From Yoonia vestfoldensis (GTDB lineage: Bacteria > Pseudomonadota > Alphaproteobacteria > Rhodobacterales > Rhodobacteraceae), in assembly GCF_002158905.1 (NCBI RefSeq), contig NZ_CP021431.1:1674001-1738000 (forward strand): DNA of 64,000 nucleotides, read 5' to 3'. Below are positions 25,515 to 34,017 of this stretch, one piece after another (the first letter of the stretch is position 1; the number at the start of each line of letters is the position of its first letter). The notes under the pieces were generated by a model. That model made no database searches, was not told the origin of the DNA, and was given only the letters and a program-made list of their open reading frames with translations. A program made the position numbers and the translations under genes.

Positions 25515-26078
25515 ATGTCACCGCTGAAAATCAAAAAAGGCTCGACCAGCCATTCCGCCTATGACCTGCGGCCCAGCTATTCCGACACGGTGGAACGGCA
25601 TACTTTGGCCGTGCTGGTCGAAAACGAACCCGGCGTGCTGGCGCGGGTCATCGGGCTCTTTGCCGGGCGCGGCTATAATATCGAAAGCCTGACCGTGGCC
25701 GAGGTGGACCATCAGGGCCACCGCAGCCGCATCACCATCGTCACCACCGGCACGCCGCAGATCATCATCCAGATCAAGGCTCAGCTCGGCCGGATCATCG
25801 ATGTGCATAAGGTCAATGACCTGACCGTCGAAGGCCCAAGCGTGGAACGCGAATTGGGGCTGTTCAAAGTCGCAGGCAAAGGCGACCAAAGGGTCGAGGC
25901 TTTGCGCCTTGCCGATATCTTCCGCGCCAATGTGGTGGATAGCACGCTGGAATCCTTCGTGTTCGAAATCACCGGCACGCCCGAAAAGATCGACGCTTTC
26001 GCCGATCTGATGCGCCCGCTGGGCCTGCAAGAGGTGGCCCGCACCGGTGTCGCCGCCTTGTCGCGGGGCGCTGTCTGA
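25515..26078 (+). CDS. ilvN: Acetolactate synthase small (regulatory) subunit
   Basis: A 187-residue regulatory subunit that activates the large subunit and confers valine feedback inhibition. The N-terminal ACT domain reads HTLAVLVENEPGVLARVIGL then GRGYNIESLTVAEVDHQGH; the C-terminal domain shows RVEALRLADIFRANVVDST. The ATG at 25515 is 32 bases after the ilvB stop. An N-terminal extension of about 25 residues precedes the ACT domain, with a KIKKGSTSHSAYDLRPSYSD stretch often seen in alphaproteobacterial homologs. The symbol ilvH is also in use. A strong inverted repeat follows as the operon end. Confidence 0.96.
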   Translation: MSPLKIKKGSTSHSAYDLRPSYSDTVERHTLAVLVENEPGVLARVIGLFAGRGYNIESLTVAEVDHQGHRSRITIVTTGTPQIIIQIKAQLGRIIDVHKVNDLTVEGPSVERELGLFKVAGKGDQRVEALRLADIFRANVVDSTLESFVFEITGTPEKIDAFADLMRPLGLQEVARTGVAALSRGAV

Positions 26079-26102
26079 TCCGCCGCGCTGCGCGCGACTG
26101 AC

Positions 26103-26197
26103 GCCTCCGGCGGGAGTATTTATAGAAAAAAGAAGCTGCGGATCAGCGCCTCTTGCGACTTCTTTTTTCCAAAAATACTCCCGCGCGGCGCGCTGCG
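26103..26197. repeat. Class A repeats, copies 3 and 4, facing each other (bidirectional terminator)
   Basis: A forward copy (26103-26141, GGGAGTATTTATAGAAAAAA then GAAG) and a reverse copy (26157-26197, CTTCTTTTTTCCAAAAATAC then TCCC) are 15 bases apart and together form a long, nearly perfect stem. It lies between convergent ilvN and the EF-hand gene, so it can end both transcripts; each strand carries a T-run in its second arm. Confidence 0.75.
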
Positions 26198-26224
26198 AAC
26201 ATCCCGCCAGGGATGTGACGCCCT

Positions 26225-26455
26225 TTAGCGCGGCAAGATGCCCGCCGCTTCGCCAGCGGCGATTTCCGCACTGTCCAGCAAGCCATCGCCATTGCGGTCA
26301 AGGGCTGCGAAACTCTCTTGCGTGATATCGGGCGCGGCGGCCTGGATTTCGGGAAAGCTGTATTGCCCGTCGCCATTGATATCAATCGCCGTCGATTGCG
26401 CGAAAGCGGGCAGGCCCAACAGCAGGGCAGCGGGGAAAAGCGGGGATATCTTCAT
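26225..26455 (-). CDS. Exported EF-hand protein
   Basis: A 76-residue secreted protein. A signal peptide (residues 1-19, ending LPAFAQ) precedes two EF-hand-like calcium loops: DINGDGQYSFPEI (about residues 25-36) and DRNGDGLLDSAEI (about 53-64). Both keep the acidic residues at positions 1, 3, 5 and 12 of a canonical loop, or close equivalents, so calcium binding in the periplasm is likely. The partner is unknown. It is divergent from the nucleoside hydrolase gene and shares the inverted-repeat terminator with ilvN. Confidence 0.85.
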   Translation of the reverse strand: MKISPLFPAALLLGLPAFAQSTAIDINGDGQYSFPEIQAAAPDITQESFAALDRNGDGLLDSAEIAAGEAAGILPR

Positions 26456-26600
26456 TTATCGTCTCCGGCAGCTTTGGTGCTATGGCCTATCTGGGCATTT
26501 TGCGCCGCGAATACCAGTCTTGGCCGATCACATCTGCGCGGCCTCTTGTTCTTGGGGCGCGCAGAGGACAAGTTGGGCCAGGACAAGCAAGGAATGCCGC

Positions 26601-27539
26601 ATGACACCGCGCAAGATCATCATCGACACAGACCCCGGACAGGATGATGCCGTGGCCATCCTGCTGGCCCTCGCCTCGCCCGAGATCGCGGTTCTGGGGA
26701 TCACCGCCGTTGCGGGCAATGTGCCGCTGGCGCTGACCGAGAAGAACGCGCGGATCGTTTGCGAATTGGCCGGGCGGCCCGATATCAAGGTCTTTGCCGG
26801 CTGCGATGCCCCTTTGGCGCGGGCTTTGGTCACGGCCGAACATGTGCATGGCAAGACCGGTCTGGACGGCCCGCAGATGGCGGACCCGACCATGCCCTTG
26901 CAGGACCAGCATGCCGTCGATTTCATCATCGAGACCTTGCGTGCAGAGCCTGCGGGCAGCGTCACGCTGGTCCCTGTCGGCCCCTTGACCAATATCGCCA
27001 CGGCATTCCAGCGCGCGCCCGATATCATTCCGCGCGTGCAGGAGATCGTGCTGATGGGCGGCGCTTATTTCGAGGTGGGCAACATCACGCCTGCCGCCGA
27101 ATTCAATATCTATGTCGATCCCGAAGCCGCCAAGATCGTGTTCGATGCGGGCGTGCCTTTGGTGGTCATGCCGCTTGATGTCACCCATAAGGCGCTGACC
27201 ACCAAGGCGCGGATCGCGGCCTTTCGCGCCATGGGCAGCAAGGTCGGCGATATGGTCGCGGCCTGGACCGATTTCTTCGAGCGGTTCGACATGGAAAAAT
27301 ACGGATCCGAAGGCGCGCCCTTGCATGACCCCTGCACCGTGGCCTATCTGATCGACCCCAGCCTGTTCAGCGGCCGTTTGATCAATGTCGAGATCGAGAC
27401 AGGGTCGGATCTGACCCTTGGCATGACGGTGGCCGATTGGTGGGGCGTCACCGACCGCCCGAAAAACGCGCTGTTCATCGGCGATATTGATGCCGAAAGA
27501 TTCTATGCCTTGCTGGCCGAAAGACTTGCCCGCCTATGA
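26601..27539 (+). CDS. Inosine/uridine-preferring nucleoside hydrolase
   Basis: Cleaves the N-glycosidic bond of ribonucleosides in salvage. The 312-residue protein starts with the calcium-binding and catalytic motif [16 protein letters not shown] (DTDPG-x-DD). The active-site His/Asp pair is in [15 protein letters not shown], and a second conserved segment reads [10 protein letters not shown]. The length is normal. I chose the ATG at 26601, which directly precedes the first strand; the frame extends upstream without family character. The stop overlaps the start of selO by 4 bases (ATGA). The substrate range, purine or pyrimidine, cannot be fixed from motifs. Confidence 0.93.
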   Translation: MTPRKIIIDTDPGQDDAVAILLALASPEIAVLGITAVAGNVPLALTEKNARIVCELAGRPDIKVFAGCDAPLARALVTAEHVHGKTGLDGPQMADPTMPLQDQHAVDFIIETLRAEPAGSVTLVPVGPLTNIATAFQRAPDIIPRVQEIVLMGGAYFEVGNITPAAEFNIYVDPEAAKIVFDAGVPLVVMPLDVTHKALTTKARIAAFRAMGSKVGDMVAAWTDFFERFDMEKYGSEGAPLHDPCTVAYLIDPSLFSGRLINVEIETGSDLTLGMTVADWWGVTDRPKNALFIGDIDAERFYALLAERLARL

Positions 27540-28930
27540 AGATCGCCTTTGACAACAGCTATGCCGCCCTGCCCGCGCAGATGTTCACGCCGCAGCTGCC
27601 GACGCCTGTGGCCGCGCCCGCGATCTTTGCGCGTAATGACGCATTGGCGGCACTGCTGGGGATCGATCTGCAGGCGCCGGATGCGGCACAGGTATTCGCG
27701 GGCAATCACATCCCCGCAGGGGCCAGCCCGATTGCGACCGTCTATGCCGGGCATCAGTTTGGCCATTGGAACCCGCAGCTGGGCGATGGCCGCGCCATCC
27801 TGCTGGGCGAGGTTCTGGGCCGCGACGGCATCCGCCGCGATATCCAGCTCAAAGGCGCGGGACCCACCCCCTATTCGCGATCAGGCGATGGCCGTGCCTG
27901 GCTGGGTCCGGTGATGCGCGAATATCTGCTGTCAGAGGCGATGGCAGCGCTCGGCGTGCCCACCACCCGCGCGCTGGCCGCTGTCACCACCGGCGAGGAT
28001 GTCTACCGCGAGACACGCTTGCCCGGCGCTGTCATCACGCGTGTGGCACAAAGCCATATCCGTGTCGGCACCTTTCAGTTCTTCGCCGCGCGCAAGGATA
28101 TCGCCGCCCTGCGCGCCCTGACCGATCATGTCATCGCGCGCCATTACCCGCAGGCGGATGGGCCTGCGGCGCTGCTGGATGCGGTGATCGCGCGCTATGC
28201 CCGCCTGATCGCGCGCTGGATGGGGCTGGGGTTTATCCACGGGGTGATGAATACCGATAATGTCAGCATCGCGGGCGAGACGATTGATTATGGCCCCTGC
28301 GCCTTTATCGATGATTTCGACCATGGCGCGGTCTTTAGTGCCATCGACCAGCATGGCCGCTATGCCTATGGCAACCAGCCGCAGATCGGGGCCTGGAACA
28401 TGGCGCAATTTGCCACCGCGCTGATCCCGCTGATGCCCGACCGCGACCGCGCGGTGCAGGATTTCACCGCCGCCGTGCATGGTTTTGCGCCGATCTATGC
28501 GCAGGCCTGGTTGCAGGAATTTGCGGCCAAGCTGGGGATTGCCGATCCCACGCCAGAGGATGCAGCCCTGGTCACCGATCTGTTGAACCTGATGGCGCAG
28601 GATGGCGCGGATTTCACCGCGACCTTTGCGGCGCTATCGGATGATCAGGGGCGCGATCAGTTCATGGATCGCGCGGGCTTTGACGCTTGGGCCGCGCGCT
28701 GGCGGGCGCGGCAGGCGGGTGATGCCGCGCAGATGATGGCGCAGGCCAATCCGCGGGTGATCGCGCGCAACCACCAGGTCGAGGCCGTGATCAGCGCAGG
28801 CGTTGCCGACGATTTCGCGCCATTCGAGGCGCTGCTGGCGGCGGTGACCCAGCCTTACCAGGACCATGCCGTCTTTTCACGGCCACCCAAAAGCTATGAA
28901 CGGGTCACGCGGACGTTTTGCGGGACATGA
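27536..28930 (+). CDS. selO: Protein adenylyltransferase SelO (YdiU)
   Basis: Pseudokinase-fold enzyme that transfers AMP to Ser/Thr/Tyr of target proteins and is linked to redox stress. The 464-residue protein carries the family segments [50 protein letters not shown], the catalytic-loop equivalent [15 protein letters not shown] and the metal-binding DYGPCAFID. The length agrees with SelO of this group (about 460-490). No C-terminal selenocysteine or conserved cysteine tail is present, as in other bacterial forms. Translationally coupled to the nucleoside hydrolase by ATGA; a functional link is not evident. A strong GC hairpin follows. Confidence 0.94.
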   Translation: MKIAFDNSYAALPAQMFTPQLPTPVAAPAIFARNDALAALLGIDLQAPDAAQVFAGNHIPAGASPIATVYAGHQFGHWNPQLGDGRAILLGEVLGRDGIRRDIQLKGAGPTPYSRSGDGRAWLGPVMREYLLSEAMAALGVPTTRALAAVTTGEDVYRETRLPGAVITRVAQSHIRVGTFQFFAARKDIAALRALTDHVIARHYPQADGPAALLDAVIARYARLIARWMGLGFIHGVMNTDNVSIAGETIDYGPCAFIDDFDHGAVFSAIDQHGRYAYGNQPQIGAWNMAQFATALIPLMPDRDRAVQDFTAAVHGFAPIYAQAWLQEFAAKLGIADPTPEDAALVTDLLNLMAQDGADFTATFAALSDDQGRDQFMDRAGFDAWAARWRARQAGDAAQMMAQANPRVIARNHQVEAVISAGVADDFAPFEALLAAVTQPYQDHAVFSRPPKSYERVTRTFCGT

Positions 28931-28938
28931 GGGGGGGA

Positions 28939-28994
28939 GGCCCCGGATCAGGTCCGGGGCGTCTGGCACCACGCCCCGGACTTGATCCGGGGCC
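28939..28994. repeat. REP-like palindrome, class B
   Basis: GGCCCCGGATCAGGTCCGGG and its continuation (28939-28961) pairs with the inverse (28972-28994, CGCCCCGGACTTGATCCGGG then GCC). Each arm is itself a partial palindrome around GATCA/TGATC. It lies between convergent selO and a cyclophilin gene and probably ends both transcripts. Related sequence is found inside the linkers of pdhB and pdhC. Confidence 0.75.
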
Positions 28995-29004
28995 TCGGCG
29001 TTGT

Positions 29005-29550
29005 TTACTCGGTCACCCGCACGGCAGCCATCACATCAGGCTGGCCGATCACCGCGCCATTGGCACCGGTGCCGCGTTTGATCGCATCGACGATCTCCAT
29101 GCCGGCGGTGACTTCACCCACGACCGTATATTGGCCATTCAGGAAATAGCCCGGCTCGAACATGATAAAAAACTGGCTATTGGCCGAATTGGGGTTCTGC
29201 GACCGGGCCATGCCGACAACACCGCGTTCAAACGGCAGATCGGAAAACTCGGCGGGAATATTGCCCAGATCGGACCCGCCCATGCCCGCGCGCGACAAAT
29301 CGCTGCCCAGCACGCCGTTTTCCACATCGCCCGTCTGGGCCATGAACCCGTCGATCACCCGGTGAAAGACCACATTGTCATAACCACCCTGCGCCGCGAT
29401 CGCGGTGATCTGGGCGGTGTGCAGCGGGGCCACATCCTCGAACAGATCGATCGTGATGGTGCCATTCGCCTCGCCCGCGATGTCGATTTCCAGACCGGCA
29501 CCAAAGGCGGGACCGGCCAGCAAGGCCAGTGCGATCAAAGGCTTATACAT
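29005..29550 (-). CDS. Exported cyclophilin-type peptidyl-prolyl isomerase
   Basis: A 181-residue PPIase that catalyses cis-trans isomerisation of X-Pro bonds. A signal peptide (residues 1-17, ending GPAFG) directs it to the periplasm. The cyclophilin core shows YDNVVFHRVIDGFMAQTGD with the active-site Arg and Phe, and NSANSQFFIMF and QYTVVGEVTAGM. The start overlaps the end of the upstream cytoplasmic cyclophilin gene by 8 bases. The two proteins are clearly paralogs, sharing FHRVIDGFMAQTGDV and NSQFF motifs, one exported and one cytoplasmic, so the pair arose by duplication. Confidence 0.94.
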   Translation of the reverse strand: MYKPLIALALLAGPAFGAGLEIDIAGEANGTITIDLFEDVAPLHTAQITAIAAQGGYDNVVFHRVIDGFMAQTGDVENGVLGSDLSRAGMGGSDLGNIPAEFSDLPFERGVVGMARSQNPNSANSQFFIMFEPGYFLNGQYTVVGEVTAGMEIVDAIKRGTGANGAVIGQPDVMAAVRVTE

Positions 29551-30049
29551 CGGCAGCCACCTTGACGCTGATCATGCGGTCAGGGTTCATCGGGGGCTCG
29601 CCACGGGTGATCGCATCGACATGATCCATGCCCGAAATGACCTGGCCGTAAACGGTATATTGCCCGTTCAGGAAATCATTATCCTTGAAATTGATGAAAA
29701 ACTGGCTGTTGGCGCTGTCGGGGTTGGACGAGCGTGCCGCACCGATAGACCCGCGCGCATGGGGGATCTTGGAAAATTCAGCCTTCAGATCAGGCATATC
29801 CGACCCGCCTGTGCCCGCGCGGCGGATGTTGAAATCCTTTTCCATATTGCCATTGGCCACATCGCCCGTCTGCGCCATGAACCCGTCGATCACGCGGTGG
29901 AAACAGACATTGTCATAGGCCCCGGCGCGGGCCAGTTCCTTCATCCGCGCGACATGGCCGGGGGCGACATCGGGCAAAAGCTGGATGATCACATCACCAT
30001 CCTTGAGCGTCATGATGATGGTGTTTTCGGGGTCTTTGATCTCGGGCAT
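29543..30049 (-). CDS. Cytoplasmic cyclophilin-type peptidyl-prolyl isomerase
   Basis: A 168-residue PPIB-like isomerase without a signal peptide. The core holds YDNVCFHRVIDGFMAQTGDV, the insert NGNMEKDFNIRRAGTGGSDM, and NSANSQFFINFKDNDFLNGQ. Active-site Arg, Phe and Gln residues are all present. It is the first gene of a two-gene unit with the exported paralog and is divergent from pgk (129 bases between the start codons). The longer insertion compared with minimal cyclophilins is typical of alphaproteobacterial forms. Confidence 0.94.
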   Translation of the reverse strand: MPEIKDPENTIIMTLKDGDVIIQLLPDVAPGHVARMKELARAGAYDNVCFHRVIDGFMAQTGDVANGNMEKDFNIRRAGTGGSDMPDLKAEFSKIPHARGSIGAARSSNPDSANSQFFINFKDNDFLNGQYTVYGQVISGMDHVDAITRGEPPMNPDRMISVKVAADV

Positions 30050-30178
30050 TCGGAGGCTCCTTCATGAATGATTGGGCTTGGACATATGGCGGATGCGTGC
30101 AAATGCCAAGGTGGCGTGGTTGACGCGGGCACGTCATTGCCGCAACAAAGCGCCAAGCAACCCCAAAGGAATGGTAAG

Positions 30179-31354
30179 ATGGGCTGGAAAACACTCGACG
30201 ACATGGATTTCGCAGGCAAGCGCGCGCTGGTGCGTGTGGATATCAATGTGCCGGTGGAAAATAATGTCGTGACCGATACCAGCCGGATCGAACGGATCAT
30301 CCCCACCGTGGATGATATCCATGCCATGGGCGGCAAGGTCATCTTGCTGGCGCATTTCGACCGGCCCAAGGGCCGCGTGGTGCCGGAAATGTCGCTGGAA
30401 CATATCGCAGGCACGGTGGCCGATGTGCTGGGGCTGACCGTGACTTTCGTCAGTTCCAATTATGCCGAGGCCGTGGATGAGATGGAAGATGAAGAGGTTC
30501 TGCTTTTGGAAAACCTGCGCTTTCATCCCGGCGAGGAAAGCAATGATGCCGCCTTTGCCGCGCGGCTGGCCAGCCTTGGGGATATCTATGTCAATGACGC
30601 CTTTTCCGCCGCCCACCGCGCCCATGCCAGCACCGAGGCCATTGCCCATCTGCTGCCGTCCTGCGCGGGCCGCTTGATGGAAGAAGAATTGGGCGCGCTG
30701 GACGCCGCCCTTGGCAATCCGGCCCGCCCTGTCGTGGCCGTCGTTGGTGGCGCAAAAGTATCCACCAAGCTGGACCTTTTGGGCAATCTGGTGGGCCGCG
30801 TCGATCATCTGGTGATCGGCGGCGGCATGGCCAATACCTTCCTTGCCGCCCAAGGCATCAATGTCGGCAAATCGCTTTGCGAACATGATCTGGCCGAGAC
30901 CGCCCGCGATATTCTGGCCAAGGCGCAGGCCGCAGGCTGCGAGATCATCCTGCCGCGCGACATCGTTGTGGCGCGGGAATTCAAGGCGGGTGCGGCAAGC
31001 GAAACCCTGCCCCCTGACGCCTGCCCCGATGATGCGATGATCCTCGACGCCGGCCCCGCAACGGTCGCCTATATCGCCGAGGTGCTGGAGCGCGCCAAAA
31101 CGCTGGTCTGGAACGGCCCGCTGGGGGCCTTCGAGATCGCACCTTTCGACGCGGCCACCAATGCCGCCGCCGCCAAGGCCGCGGCCCTGTCCAAGGCGGG
31201 GGCGCTGATTTCCGTGGCAGGCGGCGGTGATACGGTCGCCGCGCTGAACCAGGCAGGCGTGGCCGATGATTTCACCTATATCTCGGGCGCGGGCGGGGCC
31301 TTTCTGGAATGGATGGAAGGCAAGATTCTGCCCGGCGTCGCCGCCCTCGGCTAG
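30179..31354 (+). CDS. pgk: Phosphoglycerate kinase
   Basis: Reversible transfer of phosphate between 1,3-bisphosphoglycerate and ADP in glycolysis and gluconeogenesis. The 391-residue protein begins [20 protein letters not shown] and shows [20 protein letters not shown], the hinge region [19 protein letters not shown], and GPLGAFE and [11 protein letters not shown] for nucleotide binding. AAGGA precedes the ATG at 30179; an upstream extension to 30068 is rejected because it lacks family character. Fba follows on the same strand at 149 bases with its own likely operator, so separate promoters are probable. Confidence 0.97.
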   Translation: MGWKTLDDMDFAGKRALVRVDINVPVENNVVTDTSRIERIIPTVDDIHAMGGKVILLAHFDRPKGRVVPEMSLEHIAGTVADVLGLTVTFVSSNYAEAVDEMEDEEVLLLENLRFHPGEESNDAAFAARLASLGDIYVNDAFSAAHRAHASTEAIAHLLPSCAGRLMEEELGALDAALGNPARPVVAVVGGAKVSTKLDLLGNLVGRVDHLVIGGGMANTFLAAQGINVGKSLCEHDLAETARDILAKAQAAGCEIILPRDIVVAREFKAGAASETLPPDACPDDAMILDAGPATVAYIAEVLERAKTLVWNGPLGAFEIAPFDAATNAAAAKAAALSKAGALISVAGGGDTVAALNQAGVADDFTYISGAGGAFLEWMEGKILPGVAALG

Positions 31355-31423
31355 ATCGGGGCGATCCCCGACAATCCGGCATAGATCCGCCCGCCCGCCG
31401 CAGGTTTGCGATAACTTCGCCAC

Positions 31424-31437
31424 CGTTCGCGCTAACA
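31424..31437 (+). promoter_or_regulatory. Imperfect LacI-type operator upstream of fba
   Basis: CGTTCGCGCTAACA matches the edd operator TGTTAGCGCTAACA at 12 of 14 positions, with the right half perfect. It lies 66 bases before the fba start. The same repressor or activator could control the Entner-Doudoroff genes and this gluconeogenic/glycolytic aldolase. Confidence 0.5.
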
Positions 31438-31503
31438 TATTTGCAACCTGCGGCGCGGCGTCCTAACCCTTGCGTAATTTCCGCTGCCAAAAGGGCCAAG
31501 CTC

Positions 31504-32433
31504 ATGAAAACCACCCGCAACGTCCAGAAAATCCTCGGCCATTACGAAGGCGAAACCCCCGGCGTCAAAGCCAATCTCGCCCGGATGCTGATGACCGGCA
31601 AGCTGGGCGGCACCGGCAAGATGATCATCCTGCCCGTCGATCAGGGGTTCGAACACGGGCCTGCGCGCAGCTTTGCGCCCAATCCGGCCGCCTATGATCC
31701 GCAATATCATTACCAGCTGGCGATTGATGCCGGGCTGAATGCCTTTGCCGCACCTTTGGGCATGATCGAGGCTGGGGCCGATACTTTCGCAGGACAGATC
31801 CCCACGATCCTCAAGGTCAATTCCGCCAATGCGCTGATCCCCGAGGCCGCGCCCAAAACCCAGGCCATCACCGCATCGGTCGATGACGCGCTGCGGCTGG
31901 GCTGTTCAGCCATCGGTTTCACGATCTATCCGGGGTCTTCGGCCGCGCTGGACATGTTCGGTGATATCGCCGAAATGCGCCGCGAAGCCGCCGCCAAAGG
32001 CATCGCCACGGTGATCTGGTCCTATCCGCGCGGCGAGGCGCTGGACAAGGACGGCGAAACCGCCATCGATATCGCCGCCTATGCCGCCCAGATCGCGGCG
32101 CTGCTGGGGGCGCATATCATCAAGATCAAACTGTCCACCGATCATCTGTCGCTGCCCGAGGCAAAGAAAGTCTATCAAGACAAGGGCATCGACATCGCCA
32201 CCCAGGCCGCGCGCGTGCGCCATTGCATGCAATCCGCCTTCAACGGGCGGCGGATCACCGTGTTTTCGGGCGGTGCCGCCAAAGGCGCTGACGCGGTCTA
32301 TGATGATGCGCGCGCGATCCGTGACGGGGGCGGCAATGGCTCGATCATCGGGCGCAATTCCTTCCAGCGCGACCGCGCCGATGCGCTGGCCATGCTGGCG
32401 CGGCTGGTCGAAATCTATCGCGGACGTGACTAG
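31504..32433 (+). CDS. fba: Class I fructose-bisphosphate aldolase
   Basis: Interconverts fructose 1,6-bisphosphate and the two triose phosphates. The 309-residue protein is of the DhnA/archaeal-type class I (Schiff-base) aldolases, not the zinc class II type: MIILPVDQGFEHGPARSF, YPGSSAALDMFGDI, GAHIIKIKLSTDHLSLPEA, ITVFSGGAAKG and GGNGSIIGRNSFQRD (phosphate-binding). No zinc histidine pattern is present. The start at 31504 follows a weak AAGG site. Its position after pgk, and the edd-like operator, fit carbon-source control of the triose-phosphate arm. Confidence 0.94.
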   Translation: MKTTRNVQKILGHYEGETPGVKANLARMLMTGKLGGTGKMIILPVDQGFEHGPARSFAPNPAAYDPQYHYQLAIDAGLNAFAAPLGMIEAGADTFAGQIPTILKVNSANALIPEAAPKTQAITASVDDALRLGCSAIGFTIYPGSSAALDMFGDIAEMRREAAAKGIATVIWSYPRGEALDKDGETAIDIAAYAAQIAALLGAHIIKIKLSTDHLSLPEAKKVYQDKGIDIATQAARVRHCMQSAFNGRRITVFSGGAAKGADAVYDDARAIRDGGGNGSIIGRNSFQRDRADALAMLARLVEIYRGRD

Positions 32434-32462
32434 AAACAGCGCATTTTAGGGATTCCCTTTGC

Positions 32463-32484
32463 GAATCGAATATGCGATTCTTTC
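32463..32484 (+). terminator. Weak hairpin between fba and ftsB
   Basis: GAATCG and CGATTC, 6-base arms with a 6-base loop, followed by TTTC, 30 bases after the fba stop. It may end the fba transcript weakly or be an AT-rich promoter element for ftsB. Confidence 0.35.
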
Positions 32485-32522
32485 TGCAGTCGCCCGCCAG
32501 AGGCGACAGCAGAGGATCGCAG

Positions 32523-32822
32523 ATGTTCAGACGCAACCGGCCAGCCATTGGGGCGACGCTCTATTTTCTCGGGATGATCGTGCTGGGTCTCTATTTCACC
32601 TTTGCCGCCGTGCAAGGCGACAATGGCCTGTTCAAACGCGTCGAAGTGCGCGCCGAAGCCGCCGCCCTGCGCCTGGAACTGGCCAGCCTGCAGGCCGAGG
32701 TCGCGCGGATGGAAAACCTGACCACGCGGCTGTCGGATAATTTCCTTGATCTCGACCTGCTCGATGAACAGGCCCGCTCTCTGCTGGGCCTGATCCGCGC
32801 CGATGAAATCGTGATCCGCTGA
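32523..32822 (+). CDS. Septum formation initiator, FtsB-like
   Basis: A 99-residue bitopic membrane protein matching the DivIC/FtsB family, which links FtsL and FtsQ at the division site. A short cytoplasmic N-terminus (MFRRNRPAIG) precedes one membrane segment (about residues 10-31). A periplasmic coiled coil follows (about 38-68, VEVRAEAAALRLELASLQAE). The C-terminal LLDEQARSLLGLIRADEIVI segment is characteristic. The ATG at 32523 immediately precedes the basic N-terminus; the upstream in-frame ATG at 32472 adds 17 residues. It lies before pdhA, a common order in Alphaproteobacteria. Confidence 0.88.
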   Translation: MFRRNRPAIGATLYFLGMIVLGLYFTFAAVQGDNGLFKRVEVRAEAAALRLELASLQAEVARMENLTTRLSDNFLDLDLLDEQARSLLGLIRADEIVIR

Positions 32823-32823
32823 T

Positions 32824-32860
32824 CCCATCTTCAGAGAATAAATATCCTCGCCGAAGGCCC
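32824..32860 (-). repeat. Class A-like repeat, copy 5 (reverse, divergent)
   Basis: Reading the minus strand: GGGCCTTCGGCGAGGATATT then TATTCTCTGAAGATGGG, which matches the copy at 50168-50220 in its GGCCTxCGGCGxGGATATTT core and GAAGATGGG end. It starts two bases after the ftsB stop. The rest of the 181-base gap holds the palindrome before pdhA. Confidence 0.6.
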
Positions 32861-32958
32861 GGCGCAGCCGGCCCGCCAGCCTTGCACCAAGCGCAAAGCT
32901 GCCACCCTGCCGCCGCGTCATATTCACGGTGGCAATCCGGTTCCGGATGCGATAAGAA

Positions 32959-32978
32959 ATAGTTTAATACTAAACTAT
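32959..32978 (+). promoter_or_regulatory. AT-rich palindrome upstream of pdhA (candidate operator)
   Basis: ATAGTTTAATACTAAACTAT is a palindrome with perfect 8-base arms around ATAC, 25 bases before the pdhA start. It is sharply AT-rich in GC-rich surroundings and may overlap the -10 region. It matches none of the LacI, FnrL or Fur patterns I can recall. A dedicated regulator of pyruvate dehydrogenase is the natural candidate. Confidence 0.6.
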
Positions 32979-33003
32979 ATGCCAAAACGCTGGAGGAATG
33001 CTC

Positions 33004-34014
33004 ATGCCGCCAAAACAGGCCGCCGCGAAATCCAATGTCTCAGCCGACGAATTGCTGGGCCATTACCGTGAAATGCTGCTGATCCGGCGGTTCGAGGAAA
33101 AAGCAGGCCAGCTTTACGGCATGGGCCTGATCGGCGGCTTCTGCCACCTTTACATCGGACAAGAAGCCGTCGTCGTCGGACTGGAAGCCGCCGCCGACGA
33201 GGGCGACAAACGCGTCACATCCTACCGCGACCATGGCCATATGCTGGCCTGCGGCATGGACCCCAAGGGGATCATGGCCGAATTGACCGGGCGCGAGGGC
33301 GGCTTTTCCAAGGGCAAGGGCGGATCCATGCATATGTTCTCGAAAGAGAAACATTTCTACGGCGGCCATGGCATCGTCGGCGCGCAGGTGCCTTTGGGCG
33401 CGGGTCTGGCCTTTTCGGATAAATACAAAGGCAATGACCGCGTGACCTTTGCCTATTTCGGCGACGGGGCCGCCAATCAGGGCCAGGTCTATGAAACCTA
33501 TAACATGGCGCAATTGTGGGACCTGCCGGTGATCTTCGTGATCGAAAACAACGGCTATGCGATGGGCACCTCGGTCGTGCGGTCCACCAAATCGCCCAGC
33601 CTGTGGGAACGCGGCGCCGCCTATGGCATCAAGGGCGAAGAAGTCGATGGCATGAATGTGCTGGCTGTCAAAGAAGCAGGCGAAAGGGCCGTCGCCCACT
33701 GCCGTGCGGGCAAAGGGCCATATATTCTAGAGGTCAAGACCTATCGCTACCGCGGCCATTCGATGTCGGACCCCGCCAAATACCGCACCCGCGACGAGGT
33801 GCAGAAAATGCGCGATGAACGCGATCCGATCGAACAGGTCCGCGACATGCTGCTGACCGGCAAACATGCGACCGATGATGACCTCAAGGCCATCGACAAG
33901 GAAATCAAGGCCATCGTGAATGACGCCGCCGAGTTTTCCAAGGAAAGCCCCGAGCCGCATCTCGACGAGCTTTGGACCGATATCTACGCCACAGAAATCC
34001 CGCAGGAGGCTTGA
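33004..34014 (+). CDS. pdhA: Pyruvate dehydrogenase E1 component subunit alpha
   Basis: Thiamine-diphosphate decarboxylase alpha chain of the pyruvate dehydrogenase complex, making acetyl-CoA from pyruvate together with PdhB and PdhC. The 336-residue protein has RFEEKAGQLYGMGLIGGFCH, the HGIVGAQVPLGAGLAF segment and the diphosphate-binding motif GDGAANQGQVYETYNMA to ENNGYAMGT, and the YRYRGHSMSDPAKYRT loop. GGAGG (32992-32996) is 7 bases from the ATG at 33004 but only one from the ATG at 32998, so 33004 is preferred. It is the first gene of pdhA-pdhB-pdhC; no E3 gene is in the window. Confidence 0.96.
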   Translation: MPPKQAAAKSNVSADELLGHYREMLLIRRFEEKAGQLYGMGLIGGFCHLYIGQEAVVVGLEAAADEGDKRVTSYRDHGHMLACGMDPKGIMAELTGREGGFSKGKGGSMHMFSKEKHFYGGHGIVGAQVPLGAGLAFSDKYKGNDRVTFAYFGDGAANQGQVYETYNMAQLWDLPVIFVIENNGYAMGTSVVRSTKSPSLWERGAAYGIKGEEVDGMNVLAVKEAGERAVAHCRAGKGPYILEVKTYRYRGHSMSDPAKYRTRDEVQKMRDERDPIEQVRDMLLTGKHATDDDLKAIDKEIKAIVNDAAEFSKESPEPHLDELWTDIYATEIPQEA

Positions 34015-34017
34015 GAC

